Shown here: positions 49,208 to 59,037 of the stretch, piece by piece
Layout of the letters: each line of letters begins with the position of its first letter
How positions within the stretch are numbered: position 1 is the first letter of the stretch
From: Streptomyces sp. DvalAA-43
GTDB taxonomy: Bacteria > Actinomycetota > Actinomycetes > Streptomycetales > Streptomycetaceae
Reading direction: 5' to 3'
Assembly (NCBI RefSeq): GCF_900091725.1
Contig: NZ_FMBW01000040.1
Location: 124,001-188,000, forward strand
DNA length: 64,000 bases
The notes under the pieces: generated by a model
Database searches by the model: none
The model's input: the letters and a program-made list of their open reading frames with translations, nothing else
Told to the model about the DNA's origin: nothing
Made by a program: the position numbers and the translations under genes

Positions 49208-50143
49208 TCACGGATGCGCCAGGCCGTCCCGGGCGGTCAGGGAGAGCAGATCGCGGGCCGGACCCGTCGGGCGGTGGCCGGCGGGCCAGACGGCGCGCAG
49301 CTGGCGTCGCAGGCGTACTCCGGCGACCGGGACCTTGACCAGGCGGCGCGAGGACAGCTCCTCGCCGAGCGCCAGTTCGCTCAGGACACACGGACCGGCT
49401 CCGCTCTCCGCCGCTCCCTTCACCGCGGTGGTGGAGGAGAGTTCGAGCAGCGGCTGGGCGAGGCCGCCGTGCACGGCGAGGGCCGCGTCCAGGACCTGGC
49501 GGGTGCCGGAGCCGTGTTCGCGCAGGATCAGCGGGGTCGCGGCCAGTTCCTGCGGGGTGAGGGGGGTGAGGCGGCGGGCCCAGGCATGGGCCGGGGCGAC
49601 CACGACGACCAGGCGGTCGTGGGCGATGACCGTGCCGTCGAGCCCTTCCGGCACGGACAGGCCCTCCACGAATCCGAGGTCGGCCTCGCCCACGAGCAGC
49701 CGGCCCGCGACCGCCGCCGAGTTCCCGGCGAGCAGCGAGACCGCGGTGTCCGGCCGTTCGGCGCGCAGCGCTATCAGCCAGCCGGGCAGCAGGTACTCGG
49801 CGATGGTCATGGAGGCGGCGACCCGCAGCCTGGAGTCCCGTCGGTCGCGCAGCGCCTGCGCGCCCGCGTCGAAGGCCTCGGCCGCCTCGACGATCCTGCG
49901 CGCCCAGTCGGTGACCAGCGCGCCCGCGTCGGTGAGCCGGGAGCCGCGCGGTGAGCGGTCCAGCAGGGCCACGCCGAGCTGCCGCTCCATGGACCGGATG
50001 CGGCTGCTGGCGGCGGGCTGGGTGACGCCGACGTCCCGGGCGGCGCGCCCCAGGCTGCCGTGGCGGGCGACGGCGAGCAGGAGTTCCAGCGCTCCGAGGT
50101 CGGGGACCCGGTGGGAGAGGGGGACATGCGCTTCGCCGGTCAT
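49208..50143 (-). CDS. LysR-family regulator of the TDT transporter
   Basis: 311 aa. N-terminal HTH ELLLAVARHGSLGRAARDVGVTQPAASSRIRSMERQLGVALLDR (about 19-62), then a periplasmic-binding-like effector domain. It is divergent from the transporter at 50214, separated by 70 bp containing TCATAA/TTATGA half-sites. Control of the transporter is expected. ATG 50143 with AAGGTGG. Confidence 0.92.
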   Translation of the reverse strand: MTGEAHVPLSHRVPDLGALELLLAVARHGSLGRAARDVGVTQPAASSRIRSMERQLGVALLDRSPRGSRLTDAGALVTDWARRIVEAAEAFDAGAQALRDRRDSRLRVAASMTIAEYLLPGWLIALRAERPDTAVSLLAGNSAAVAGRLLVGEADLGFVEGLSVPEGLDGTVIAHDRLVVVVAPAHAWARRLTPLTPQELAATPLILREHGSGTRQVLDAALAVHGGLAQPLLELSSTTAVKGAAESGAGPCVLSELALGEELSSRRLVKVPVAGVRLRRQLRAVWPAGHRPTGPARDLLSLTARDGLAHP

Positions 50144-50165
50144 AAAGCCACCTTATGACCTCATA
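50140..50165. promoter_or_regulatory. LysR operator array
   Basis: TCATAA (50140-50145) and TTATGA (50153-50158) form one inverted repeat overlapping the lysR start; TATGA-CC-TCATA (50154-50165) forms a second, sharing bases. This suits a LysR tetramer regulating both directions. Confidence 0.55.
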
Positions 50166-50213
50166 GATGCGGAGTCCCTGGTGGGGGCCGACGCCCGCCA
50201 GGAAAATCGTGGC

Positions 50214-51383
<1,170 letters not shown>

Positions 51384-52041
51384 GGTACCGCCCGTCGACG
51401 AGCTTGGCGGGCAGGGCCGGAAAGGCCTCGGGCCCGTCGTCCGCGGTGAAGCGGTACGGCTCGTCGGGCAGCACCACCAGATCGGCGCCCGCCGCGTTCA
51501 GCGCGTCGAGCGGGATACGGGGATAGCGCTCGGCGTGGTCCGCGTAGGTGTTCTCGACGCCGAGCCGGGCCAGCAGGTCCCCGGCGAAGGTGTCGCGGCC
51601 CAGCACCATCCAGGGCCTGCGCCAGACCGGCACGATCGCGCGGCGCGGCGCACGGGGCGGCGGCAGTGCGGCCCAGGCCGCCTCGGCCTCGTCCAGCCAG
51701 CGCGGCCTGGCCGCCCCGCAGGCGGTGACCAGGACCCTGTCCAGCTCCTCGAAGGCCTGGTCGAGAGTGCGGATCGCGGTGACGAACACCTCGGTTCCGG
51801 CGGCGCGGAGCGCCGCGAGGTCCGCCTCGCGGTTCTCCTCCTCGTTGGCGACGACGAGATCGGGCCGGAGCGCGAGTACCGCGGTCACATCGGGATTCTT
51901 GGTGCCGCCGATCCGGGCCGCGGTCAGTCCGGCCGGGTGGGTGCACCAGTCGGTGACCCCGACCAGCAGGCCGGGGGCGGTGACGGCAACGGCCTCGGTG
52001 AGCGAGGGGACCAGGGAGACGACTCGCACGACGGGCCCTCC

Positions 52042-52587
52042 TCAGCGGCGGGGGTCATAGGTGGCGTCGATGTGCTCGGCGACCGCGACGAACAGCAGCC
52101 GCGTACCGGGCACCGTGGCCCGCCAGCGGTGCCGGACCCCGCCGGAGAGGAAGAGGGTGTCGCCCTGTTCCAGCCGGTAGGCCTGCCCCTCGGCCTCCAC
52201 CTCGGCGGCGCCCTGCGCCACGTACATCACCTCGTCGTTGCGGTGCTGGAACTCGCGCCCGAGGTCGAGCTCCCCGGTGAACTCCAGGGCGCTGAGCTGA
52301 TGGCGTCCGCGCACCACCCTGCGTGCCCCGTCGCCCTCGCCCGCCCGGACGACATCGACGGCGCGCGCGGAGTCCGCGGCGGCGCGCAGCCGTGCCGTGG
52401 TGGTCTCCAGGGCTTCGGCGACCCGGTCCAGGGACCGGGCGCTGGGCCGGGCCCGCTCGTTCTCGATCTGGCTGAGGAACGGCACGGACAGACCACTGCG
52501 GCCGGCGACCGCGGCCAGTGTGAGCCCCAGGCTTCTGCGCCTCCGGCGGACCGCGGCGCCCACGCGGAGTGCTTCCTTCTCGTCCAT
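52042..52587 (-). CDS. XRE-family regulator with cupin domain
   Basis: 181 aa. HTH GLTLAAVAGRSGLSVPFLSQIENERARPS (about 21-49), then a cupin (GREFQHRNDEVMYVAQGAAEV ... LEQGDTLFLSGGVRHRWRAT, about 110-160) that binds a small ligand. PuuR-like layout. It precedes the metal-receptor gene in one operon. GAGGGAG before ATG 52587. Confidence 0.92.
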   Translation of the reverse strand: MDEKEALRVGAAVRRRRRSLGLTLAAVAGRSGLSVPFLSQIENERARPSARSLDRVAEALETTTARLRAAADSARAVDVVRAGEGDGARRVVRGRHQLSALEFTGELDLGREFQHRNDEVMYVAQGAAEVEAEGQAYRLEQGDTLFLSGGVRHRWRATVPGTRLLFVAVAEHIDATYDPRR

Positions 52588-52680
52588 GTCCGGCTCCCTC
52601 CCGACTCGTCATCCTCCCGGCTGCGGGCACATTACGCATGCGGTTGCGCAAGGTCGGCCGGGCGGTGAACGTCCGGAAAC

Positions 52681-52724
52681 CCGGAAAGGGCGGGTCCGCC
52701 GTCGGCGGTACCCACCCTTTCCGG
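52681..52724 (-). terminator. opuA operon terminator
   Basis: CCGGAAAGGGCGGGT (52681-52695) pairs with ACCCACCCTTTCCGG (52710-52724) with one mismatch; CCGCC/GGCGG extends the stem. It begins 23 bp past the stop. Confidence 0.85.
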
Positions 52725-52747
52725 TGCTTCGGGGCCTGCGGGAGGCC

Positions 52748-55384
52748 CTACTGCGGAGCCATCTTGTCCGCGATGCCCGGATTCTTCTCCATCCAGGCCT
52801 TCACGGCCTCCTCCTCGTGTCCCGCGCCGTGCTTCTGGATCTGGTTCTCCAGACCGGCGAGCTGGTCCTCGCTCAGCTTGAAGTCCTTGAACCACTTGGT
52901 CAGCCGCGGGTAGTTCTTCGGGAAGTCCTTGGCCGCGATGGTGTGCAGCCGGTCGCCGTTGCCGAAGGCCTTCTCGGGGTCTGCCAGCTTCGTCATGCCG
53001 TACTCGCTGTACGCCCAGTGCGGGGTCCAGAGCAGCACCGCGATGGGCTCCTTCTTGGCGTACGCGCGCTTCAGCTCGGCCAGCATGCCGGGCGTCGAGG
53101 AGTCGAGAACCTTGTACTCCTTGTCCAGGCCGTAGGCCGGCAGGACGTTCTTCTTGAGGTTCTCCATCGTGGCGGTGCCCGGCTCGATGCCGACGATCCG
53201 GCCCTTGAACCGCGAGCCCTTGCCCTTGAGGTCGGCGAGGGACTTGACGTCCTTCACGTAGGAGGGCACCGCGACCTCGATCGACGTGGGGCCGTACCAG
53301 GACCCGAGGTCGCTCAGCTGCGAGCCGTACTTCTCCCAGTAGTTCTTCTGGGTGTACGGCAGCCAGCCGTCGAACTGCACGTCGATCTGGCCGCGCGACA
53401 TCGCGGCGTACATCGGGCCGACCTCGAACTGCTTGAGGTTGATCTTGTAACCGCGCTCCTCCAGGACCGCCTTCCACAGGTACGTGGCGGCGATGTCCTC
53501 CTCCCAGGGGAACCAGGCCATCTCGACGGCGCGGTCACGCTCGTCCTTGCCGTTCGCACCCTTGGCCGTACCGCCCTTGGCGACCGGGGTCCATGTGCCG
53601 GCGACACCCGGGTTGGCCTTCAGCCAGGTGCGGACCGCCTCCTGCTCCTTGCCGGAGCCGGACTTCTGGATCTGCGCCTCAAGACTGGTGAGCTGGTCCT
53701 CGGTCATCTTGAAGTTCTTCAGCCAGCTGCCGACCTCGGGGTTGTCGGCGGAGAAGCCCTTGCGGGCCAGGGTGTGGATGCCGTCGCCCTTGCCCCAGAG
53801 GTTCTTGGGGTCCTTGAGCTTGGTGAGCTCGAACTGGTTGTAGGCCCAGTGCGGCGACCAGAGCGGAACGACGATCGGTTCCTTCTTGGCGTACGCGCGC
53901 TTCAGCTCGGCCAGCATCGAGGGCGTGGAGCCGTCGACGACCTTGTACTCCTTGTCCAGGCCGTAGCCCGGCAGGATCTTGTCCTTGAGCAGACCCGTCT
54001 CACCGGCGCTCGGCTCGATGCCGACGATCCGGCCCTTGAACTGCGAGCCCTTGCCCTTGAGGTCCTCCAGCGACCGGACGTCCTTCATGTAGGACGGAAC
54101 GGCCAGCTCCAGCGAGGTGGGGCCGTACCAGGAGCCCATGTCCTCAAGGTTGTCCTTGTACTTCTTCCAGTAGCTGGCGTGGGTGACCGGGAGCCAGGAG
54201 TCGGTCTCGAAGTCGATCTGGCCGTTGGCCATACCGGTGTAGAGCGCGCCGGCCTCGTACTGCTTGACGTCGACCTCGAAGCCGCGCCGTTCCAGCATCT
54301 CCTTCCAGAGGAAGGTGGAGGCGATGCCCTCGTCCCACGGGATGTAACCCATGCTGATCTTCTTGCCCGCGCCGATGTCGGACCCGTCGGCGGTGTTCTT
54401 GTCCTGGTCCGAACCGGAGGAGCCGAAGATGCCCAGGGCGCCCGCGACGAGCGCGAGGATCACGACGCCGGAGACCGCGACGACGGGCTGCGGGCGGTGG
54501 TTCCAGATCTTGAGTCCGCCGGTCATGGACTGCGCCCTGGCGAGCGCGCGGCGGGCGAGCGGGGAGACCTCGCGGCCGAGCGCGCCGGTCATCCGGTCCA
54601 GGTACATCGCCACGATGACGATGGAGATGCCCGCCTCGAAGCCGAGGCCGACGTCCACGTTGCCGATGGCGCGGTAGACGGCGCCACCGAGGCCGCCGCC
54701 GCCGACCATGCCGGCGATGACCACCATGGACAGGCCCAGCATGATGACCTGGTTGATGCCCGCCATGATCGTGGGCAGCGCGAGGGGCAGCTGGACCCGC
54801 AGCAGGGTGTTGCGCTTGGTGGTGCCGAAGGCCTCGGCGGCCTCGACGAGCTCGCCGTCGACCTGGCGGATGCCGAGTTCGGTCATCCGGACGCCCGGAG
54901 GCAGCGAGAAGATGATGGTGGCGATGATGCCGGGCACCACGCCGACGCCGAAGAAGATGACGCCGGGAATCAGATAGACCATGGCGGGCATGGTCTGCAT
55001 GAAGTCCAGGACCGGCCGGGTCACCGCGCTGACTGTCTTGGAGCGGGACGCCCAGATCCCCAGCGGTACGGCCAGCACCAACGCGATGATGGTGGCGACG
55101 AGCACCAGGGTGAGGGTGTCCATCGCCTCGTCCCACAGCTCGACGGAGTCGATGACGGCGAAGCCGACGAAGGCGAGGACCCCGGCGAGCAGACCGCGCA
55201 GCCACCAGGCGATGACCGCGACGATGCCCGCGAAGAGCAGCGGGGCGGGGGCGGAGAGCACGGCGGCTATGCCGTCGAACATATTGCTGACGATCGAGCT
55301 GATCGCGTCGAACAGCCAGGCCAGATGGGTCTGGAGCCCGTCGACGGCGGAGTCGACCCAGTCGCCGAGAGGGAGCCTAAACAC
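52748..55384 (-). CDS. Glycine betaine/proline ABC permease fused to two substrate-binding domains
   Basis: 878 aa. Residues 1-320 are an OpuAB/ProW-type permease with the EAA loop (GELVEAAEAFGTTKRNTLLR). Residues 342-597 and 618-874 are two OpuAC-type binding domains, each with paired Trp in the box (IPWDEG, DSWLPVTHASYW, LWSPHWAY; and FPWEED, DGWLPYTQKNYW, LWTPHWAY). A fused tandem means four binding domains per transporter dimer. The period is 276 codons. GTG 55384 overlaps the ATPase stop by 8 bp. It imports osmoprotectants such as glycine betaine. Confidence 0.95.
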   Translation of the reverse strand: MFRLPLGDWVDSAVDGLQTHLAWLFDAISSIVSNMFDGIAAVLSAPAPLLFAGIVAVIAWWLRGLLAGVLAFVGFAVIDSVELWDEAMDTLTLVLVATIIALVLAVPLGIWASRSKTVSAVTRPVLDFMQTMPAMVYLIPGVIFFGVGVVPGIIATIIFSLPPGVRMTELGIRQVDGELVEAAEAFGTTKRNTLLRVQLPLALPTIMAGINQVIMLGLSMVVIAGMVGGGGLGGAVYRAIGNVDVGLGFEAGISIVIVAMYLDRMTGALGREVSPLARRALARAQSMTGGLKIWNHRPQPVVAVSGVVILALVAGALGIFGSSGSDQDKNTADGSDIGAGKKISMGYIPWDEGIASTFLWKEMLERRGFEVDVKQYEAGALYTGMANGQIDFETDSWLPVTHASYWKKYKDNLEDMGSWYGPTSLELAVPSYMKDVRSLEDLKGKGSQFKGRIVGIEPSAGETGLLKDKILPGYGLDKEYKVVDGSTPSMLAELKRAYAKKEPIVVPLWSPHWAYNQFELTKLKDPKNLWGKGDGIHTLARKGFSADNPEVGSWLKNFKMTEDQLTSLEAQIQKSGSGKEQEAVRTWLKANPGVAGTWTPVAKGGTAKGANGKDERDRAVEMAWFPWEEDIAATYLWKAVLEERGYKINLKQFEVGPMYAAMSRGQIDVQFDGWLPYTQKNYWEKYGSQLSDLGSWYGPTSIEVAVPSYVKDVKSLADLKGKGSRFKGRIVGIEPGTATMENLKKNVLPAYGLDKEYKVLDSSTPGMLAELKRAYAKKEPIAVLLWTPHWAYSEYGMTKLADPEKAFGNGDRLHTIAAKDFPKNYPRLTKWFKDFKLSEDQLAGLENQIQKHGAGHEEEAVKAWMEKNPGIADKMAPQ

Positions 55385-56510
55385 TGGCCACCTTCTTCGT
55401 GGCGGTCGTACCGGTCCGGATGTCCTTCGGGGCCTCGGCGGGAGTCATCGGCTCGCCGAGTACGGCGAGCAGCCGGGCGCGCGGTACGACACCGATGAGC
55501 TTGCCGGCGTCGTCGGTCACGGCGACCGCGACCCCGCTCTGCGAGCAGGGCGTGAAGAGCTCGATGATCGGCGTGGACTCGGTGACGGTGGCCGGGGCGG
55601 CCGCGAGCACATCGGCGGCGGTGCGCAGTTCCTTGCCGTCGTCCGTGCTGGTGCCCATGACGGTGTGCGGCTCGGCCATGATGGCGCCCGCGGTCAGCAC
55701 CCGGGTCCGGTCGACGTCCTGGGTGAAGGAGGCGACGTAGTCGTTGGCCGGGGTGACGAGGATGTCCTCGGCGGTGCCGAGCTGGACGATCCTCCCGTCG
55801 CGCATCACGGCGATGCGGTCGCCGAGGCGCATGGCCTCGTTGAGGTCGTGGGTGATGAAGACGATGGTCTTCTTCAGCCGCTTCTGCAGTTCGAGCAGCT
55901 GGTCCTGCATGTCGCGGCGGATCAGCGGGTCGAGCGCGCTGAAGGACTCGTCCATCAGCAGCAGGTCGGCGTCGGTGGCCAGGGCGCGGGCCAGGCCGAC
56001 ACGCTGCTGCATGCCGCCGGACAGCTCGTCGGGCCAGGACTTCTCCCAGCCGGCCAGGCCGGTCAGCTCCAGCGCCTCGGCGGCGCGCTTCTCGCGCTCG
56101 GCGCGCGGCACACCCTGGACCTCCAGGCCGTATCCGGCGTTCTCCAGCACGCTGCGGTGGGGAAAGAGCGCGAAGTGCTGGAACACCATGCTGATCTTGG
56201 AGGACCGGACATGGCGCAGTTCGGCGGGGCTCAGGGCGGTCAGGTCCTGGCCGTCGAACAGCACGCGTCCGGCTGTGGGCTCCAGAAGGCCGTTGAGCAT
56301 GCGCAGCAACGTGGACTTTCCGGACCCGGACAGACCCATCACGACGAAGATCTGTCCCGGTTCGACGGTGAACGAGGCGTCGATCACCGCTGCGGTCGTT
56401 CCGTCGGCCCGCAGCTCGTCGCGGTCGGCGCCGCCTTCGAGCTTCTGCACGGCTTGATCGGGTCGTCTGCCGAACACTTTGTACAAGCGTTCAGCTTGCA
56501 GCCTTGACAC
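55377..56510 (-). CDS. Glycine betaine/proline ABC transporter ATPase (OpuAA/ProV-like)
   Basis: 377 aa. Walker A in VMGLSGSGKSTLLRMLNGLL, Q loop SMVFQHFALFPH, signature DELSGGMQQRVGLARAL, Walker B ADLLLMDESFSALD. The C-terminal part (residues about 260-350) is a CBS-like region, used by OpuA to sense ionic strength or cyclic-di-AMP. GTG 56510 with GAGG 5 bp upstream. Expression depends on the 5' leader, which ends in a terminator hairpin 23 nt before this start. Confidence 0.95.
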   Translation of the reverse strand: MSRLQAERLYKVFGRRPDQAVQKLEGGADRDELRADGTTAAVIDASFTVEPGQIFVVMGLSGSGKSTLLRMLNGLLEPTAGRVLFDGQDLTALSPAELRHVRSSKISMVFQHFALFPHRSVLENAGYGLEVQGVPRAEREKRAAEALELTGLAGWEKSWPDELSGGMQQRVGLARALATDADLLLMDESFSALDPLIRRDMQDQLLELQKRLKKTIVFITHDLNEAMRLGDRIAVMRDGRIVQLGTAEDILVTPANDYVASFTQDVDRTRVLTAGAIMAEPHTVMGTSTDDGKELRTAADVLAAAPATVTESTPIIELFTPCSQSGVAVAVTDDAGKLIGVVPRARLLAVLGEPMTPAEAPKDIRTGTTATKKVASV

Positions 56511-56532
56511 ATACACCTCGCGGGTTGAACCG

Positions 56533-56626
56533 AAAAACGGTCTGCCACCCCCTCCGGCAGACCGTGGAGCGGCGCGGATTCGGTCCGCATGACACGTGCA
56601 CTGGTTGAAACCGGTACGTGATCCGC
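56533..56626 (-). promoter_or_regulatory. opuA leader RNA: structured element with terminator/antiterminator
   Basis: Minus strand, 5' to 3': GCGGAT (56626-56621) pairs with ATCCGC (56579-56574); inside, CACGT (56620-56616) pairs with ACGTG (56597-56593) around a small hairpin. Then a terminator: CGGTCTGCC (56564-56556), 9-nt loop, GGCAGACCG (56546-56538), TTTTT (56537-56533). GCGGACCG (56588-56581) can instead pair with CGGTCTGC of the terminator (one G-U), preventing termination. This is the logic of a riboswitch or attenuator; it does not match the c-di-AMP riboswitch I know. Confidence 0.7.
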
Positions 56627-56670
56627 TCCGGCTGCGCGCCTGCCCCCACTTACACAACCCAAACACAAGA

Positions 56671-56684
56671 GTGATCCAGGTCAC
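56671..56684. promoter_or_regulatory. Candidate Crp site upstream of the opuA leader
   Basis: GTGATCCAGGTCAC fits the Streptomyces Crp motif GTG-N6-GNCAC. It lies about 45 bp upstream of the leader element. The rest of 56685-56851 contains the GGCCGGTGTC repeats. Confidence 0.45.
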
Positions 56685-56736
56685 ATATGAACGAAAGGTT
56701 TCCGTCACCCGTCCCCGGCCCTTCCGTGTCCCCGAC

Positions 56737-56827
56737 GGCCGGTGTCGGCGGGTGGCCGGCGACGGCGACGGCGACCATCGGCGAAGGCCGGCGTCCCCGA
56801 TGGCCGGTGTCCACCACGGCCGGTGTC
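56737..56827. repeat. GGCCGGTGTC short repeats upstream of the exonuclease
   Basis: Exact GGCCGGTGTC at 56737, 56802 and 56818, with a one-base variant GGCCGGCGTC at 56786. The last three are exactly 16 bp apart. They fill the gap between the opuA leader and the exonuclease start. Confidence 0.6.
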
Positions 56828-56851
56828 AGAGGGGTGCGGCATCATCGTGGG

Positions 56852-57775
56852 GTGACGCGACGCCTGATGCTCCTCGACACCGCCTCCCTCTACTACCGCG
56901 CCTACTTCGGGGTCCCCGATTCGGTGCGCGCCCCGGACGGCACACCGGTCAACGCCGTGCGCGGGCTGCTCGATTTCATCGGGCGGCTGGTGCAGGACCA
57001 CCGCCCGGACGACCTGGTCGCCTGCATGGACGCGGACTGGCGGCCCCACTGGCGGGTCGAGCTGATCCCGTCGTACAAGGCGCACCGGGTCGCGGTGGAG
57101 ACCACGGAGGGGCTGCCCGACGAGGAGGAGACCCCGGACACCCTGGCCCCGCAGGTGCCGGTCATCGAGGACGTGCTCGACGCGCTCGGTATCGCCCGGG
57201 TCGGCGTCGCGGGCTACGAGGCGGACGATGTGATCGGCACCCTCACCGGCCTGGCGACCGGCCCCGTGGACATCGTCACCGGCGACCGGGATCTCTACCA
57301 GCTGGTCGACGACGCACGCGGAGTGCGGGTGCTCTATCCGCTGAAGGGCGTCGGCTCGCTCCAGCTGACGGACGAGGCGTGGCTGCGCGAGAAGTACGGG
57401 GTCGACGGCCCCGGCTATGTCGATCTGGCCCTGCTGCGCGGCGACCCGAGCGACGGCCTGCCGGGCGTCCCCGGCATCGGCGAGAAGACCGCGGCGAAAC
57501 TGCTGGAGGACTTCGGCGATCTGGCCGGGATCATGGCTGCCGTCGACGACCCGAAGGCCAAGCTGACGCCGGCCCGGCGCAAGCGGCTCGACGAGGCGCG
57601 TGCGTACGTGGCCGTCGCGCCGAAGGTGGTCCGGGTCGCCGATGACGTACCCCTGCCGGACTTCGACCCGGCACTGCCCGCCGGGCCGCGCGATCCCGCC
57701 GCCCTCGACGCCCTCGCGAGGCGGTGGGGGCTGGGCGGTGCGCTCCAGCGCCTGCTCCTCGCTCTGCAGAGATGA
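56852..57775 (+). CDS. 5'-3' exonuclease (PolA N-domain/FEN-like)
   Basis: 307 aa. RLMLLDTASLYYRAYFG start, acidic metal sites VACMDADWRPHWR, YEADDVIGTL and VDIVTGDRDLYQL, then the helix-hairpin-helix PGVPGIGEKTAAKLLEDFG. It is a stand-alone flap nuclease domain like that of DNA polymerase I, likely acting in repair or primer removal. GTG 56852 gives the family length; the ATG at 56687 would add a repeat-rich tail. Confidence 0.9.
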   Translation: MTRRLMLLDTASLYYRAYFGVPDSVRAPDGTPVNAVRGLLDFIGRLVQDHRPDDLVACMDADWRPHWRVELIPSYKAHRVAVETTEGLPDEEETPDTLAPQVPVIEDVLDALGIARVGVAGYEADDVIGTLTGLATGPVDIVTGDRDLYQLVDDARGVRVLYPLKGVGSLQLTDEAWLREKYGVDGPGYVDLALLRGDPSDGLPGVPGIGEKTAAKLLEDFGDLAGIMAAVDDPKAKLTPARRKRLDEARAYVAVAPKVVRVADDVPLPDFDPALPAGPRDPAALDALARRWGLGGALQRLLLALQR

Positions 57776-57810
57776 AGTGCCCACTCCCTCCCCACTCCAG
57801 GGAGGAAGTG

Positions 57811-57829
57811 CTAGCTTAGGTAAGCCTAA
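57811..57829. promoter_or_regulatory. Iron box upstream of the siderophore-interacting protein
   Basis: CTAGCTTAGGTAAGCCTAA agrees with the iron-box consensus at 14 of 19 positions and contains the palindrome CTTAGG-TAAG-CCTAAG. It lies 23 bp before the GTG, so Fe-loaded DmdR would repress. The hairpin CTCCCT/AGGGAG (57783-57804) before it can end exonuclease transcripts. Confidence 0.75.
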
Positions 57830-57852
57830 GAAATCGATACAGGGAGAACCTC

Positions 57853-58695
57853 GTGGCAGAACGACCGGCGCGGCAGGCACCTCAGGCACAGGGGGCCGAG
57901 GTGGTGCGCACCGAACAGATCACCCCGCACATGGTGCGTGTGGTGCTCGGCGGTGAGGGCCTCGCCGGCTTCGGGCTCTCCGGGTACACCGACCACTACG
58001 TCAAGCTCTGCTTCGCCCCCGAGGGCGCCGACTACGCGCACCCCTTCGACATGGCGCGCATCCGCGAGGAGCAGCCCCGGGAGCTGTGGCCCACGACCCG
58101 TACGTACACGGTGCGTTCCTGGGATCCGGTCGCCCGTGAGCTGGCGATCGACTTCGTGGTCCACGGCGACGAGGGCCTCGCCGGGCCCTGGGCGGCGCGG
58201 GCGGTCCCGGGCGACCGGGTGACCTTCCTGGGACCGGGCGGGGGTTACGGCCCGGACGCCTCGGCGGACTGGCACCTCCTGGTGGGGGACGAGAGCGCGC
58301 TGCCTGCCGTCGCGGCGGCCCTGGAGCAGATGCCGGCGGGCGCGGTGGTGCACGCGTTCGTCGAGGTGGCGGACGCCTCCGAGGAGCAGAAGATCGTGAC
58401 GCCCGACGGCGTAGAGGTGACCTGGCTGCACCGCGGCGAGCGCCCGGTCGGCGAGGCGCTGACCGCCGCCGTGAAGGAGCTGGAGTTCCCCGCGGGCGAG
58501 GTCCAGGCGTTCGTCCACGGCGAGGCGGGCTTCGTGAAGGAGATCCGCCGCCATCTGCGCCTCGACCGCGGGATCCCGCTCGACCGGCTCTCCATCTCCG
58601 GCTACTGGCGGCTCGGCCAGAACGACGACACCTGGCGCTCGGTCAAGCGCGAGTGGAACGCACAGGTGGAGCGCGAGCAGGAGAGCGCCGCGTAA
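57853..58695 (+). CDS. Siderophore-interacting protein (ferric-siderophore reductase)
   Basis: 280 aa. FAD-binding N-domain with RTYTVRSWDPVARELAIDFVVHG (the RxYTxR motif) and DRVTFLGPGGGYGP, then SIP C-domain: LLVGDESALPAVAAALEQMP and GEAGFVKEIRRHLRLDRGIP, SGYWRLGQNDDTWR. It releases iron from imported siderophores by reducing Fe3+ with NAD(P)H. GTG 57853 with GGGAG. Iron box upstream. Confidence 0.95.
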   Translation: MAERPARQAPQAQGAEVVRTEQITPHMVRVVLGGEGLAGFGLSGYTDHYVKLCFAPEGADYAHPFDMARIREEQPRELWPTTRTYTVRSWDPVARELAIDFVVHGDEGLAGPWAARAVPGDRVTFLGPGGGYGPDASADWHLLVGDESALPAVAAALEQMPAGAVVHAFVEVADASEEQKIVTPDGVEVTWLHRGERPVGEALTAAVKELEFPAGEVQAFVHGEAGFVKEIRRHLRLDRGIPLDRLSISGYWRLGQNDDTWRSVKREWNAQVEREQESAA

Positions 58696-58712
58696 CACCG
58701 GATCATCCGGAC

Positions 58713-58737
58713 GTGCCCCGGCCCCCGGCCGGGGCAC
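58713..58737 (+). terminator. Terminator after siderophore-interacting protein gene
   Basis: GTGCCCCGGC (58713-58722), 5-nt loop, GCCGGGGCAC (58728-58737), 18 bp past the stop. Confidence 0.8.
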
Positions 58738-59037
58738 ACCCATGTCCGGGGCGCCGGATCACCCGTCGGTGTCCCCCACCCGCCGCGCTCCACCGCCGCC
58801 GTCGCCACCGACTCCCGAGCCCTGGGCCGATTCCGATTCCGATCCGGGTTCCGGTTCGAGTTCCGGTCCTGCCCGGAAGGAACTCGTGTCATGACCGCCG
58901 CGCTCTTCGAGATCCCGCTCCCGCCGTTCGGGCCGCCGGCCTTCCTCGCGCCGAGGGCGGCACGGAGGCCGAGGACCCGGCCCGGGGATTCGGCCCCGGA
59001 CCGGGTCGGCGGCACGACGACGCCGTGGGCGCGCCCG
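58738..59037. other. Gene-free stretch with TTCCGG-type repeats
   Basis: A 300-bp interval between convergent genes. 58829-58868 is built from repeated TTCCG(A/G)TTCCG units. An open frame starts at ATG 58891 with weak RBS AGGAACTCG, but it runs into the complementary strand of the permease and has no family resemblance. I see no functional gene. Confidence 0.5.

Noticed and set aside
49128..50213. Open frame joining upstream DNA to the TDT transporter as a 751-residue fusion
   Set aside because: The upstream part is antisense to lysR and lacks any domain; the TDT family begins at the ATG at 50214.
56511..56720. c-di-AMP (ydaO) riboswitch before opuA
   Set aside because: The leader is too short and lacks the conserved ydaO core; the element seen has different stems.
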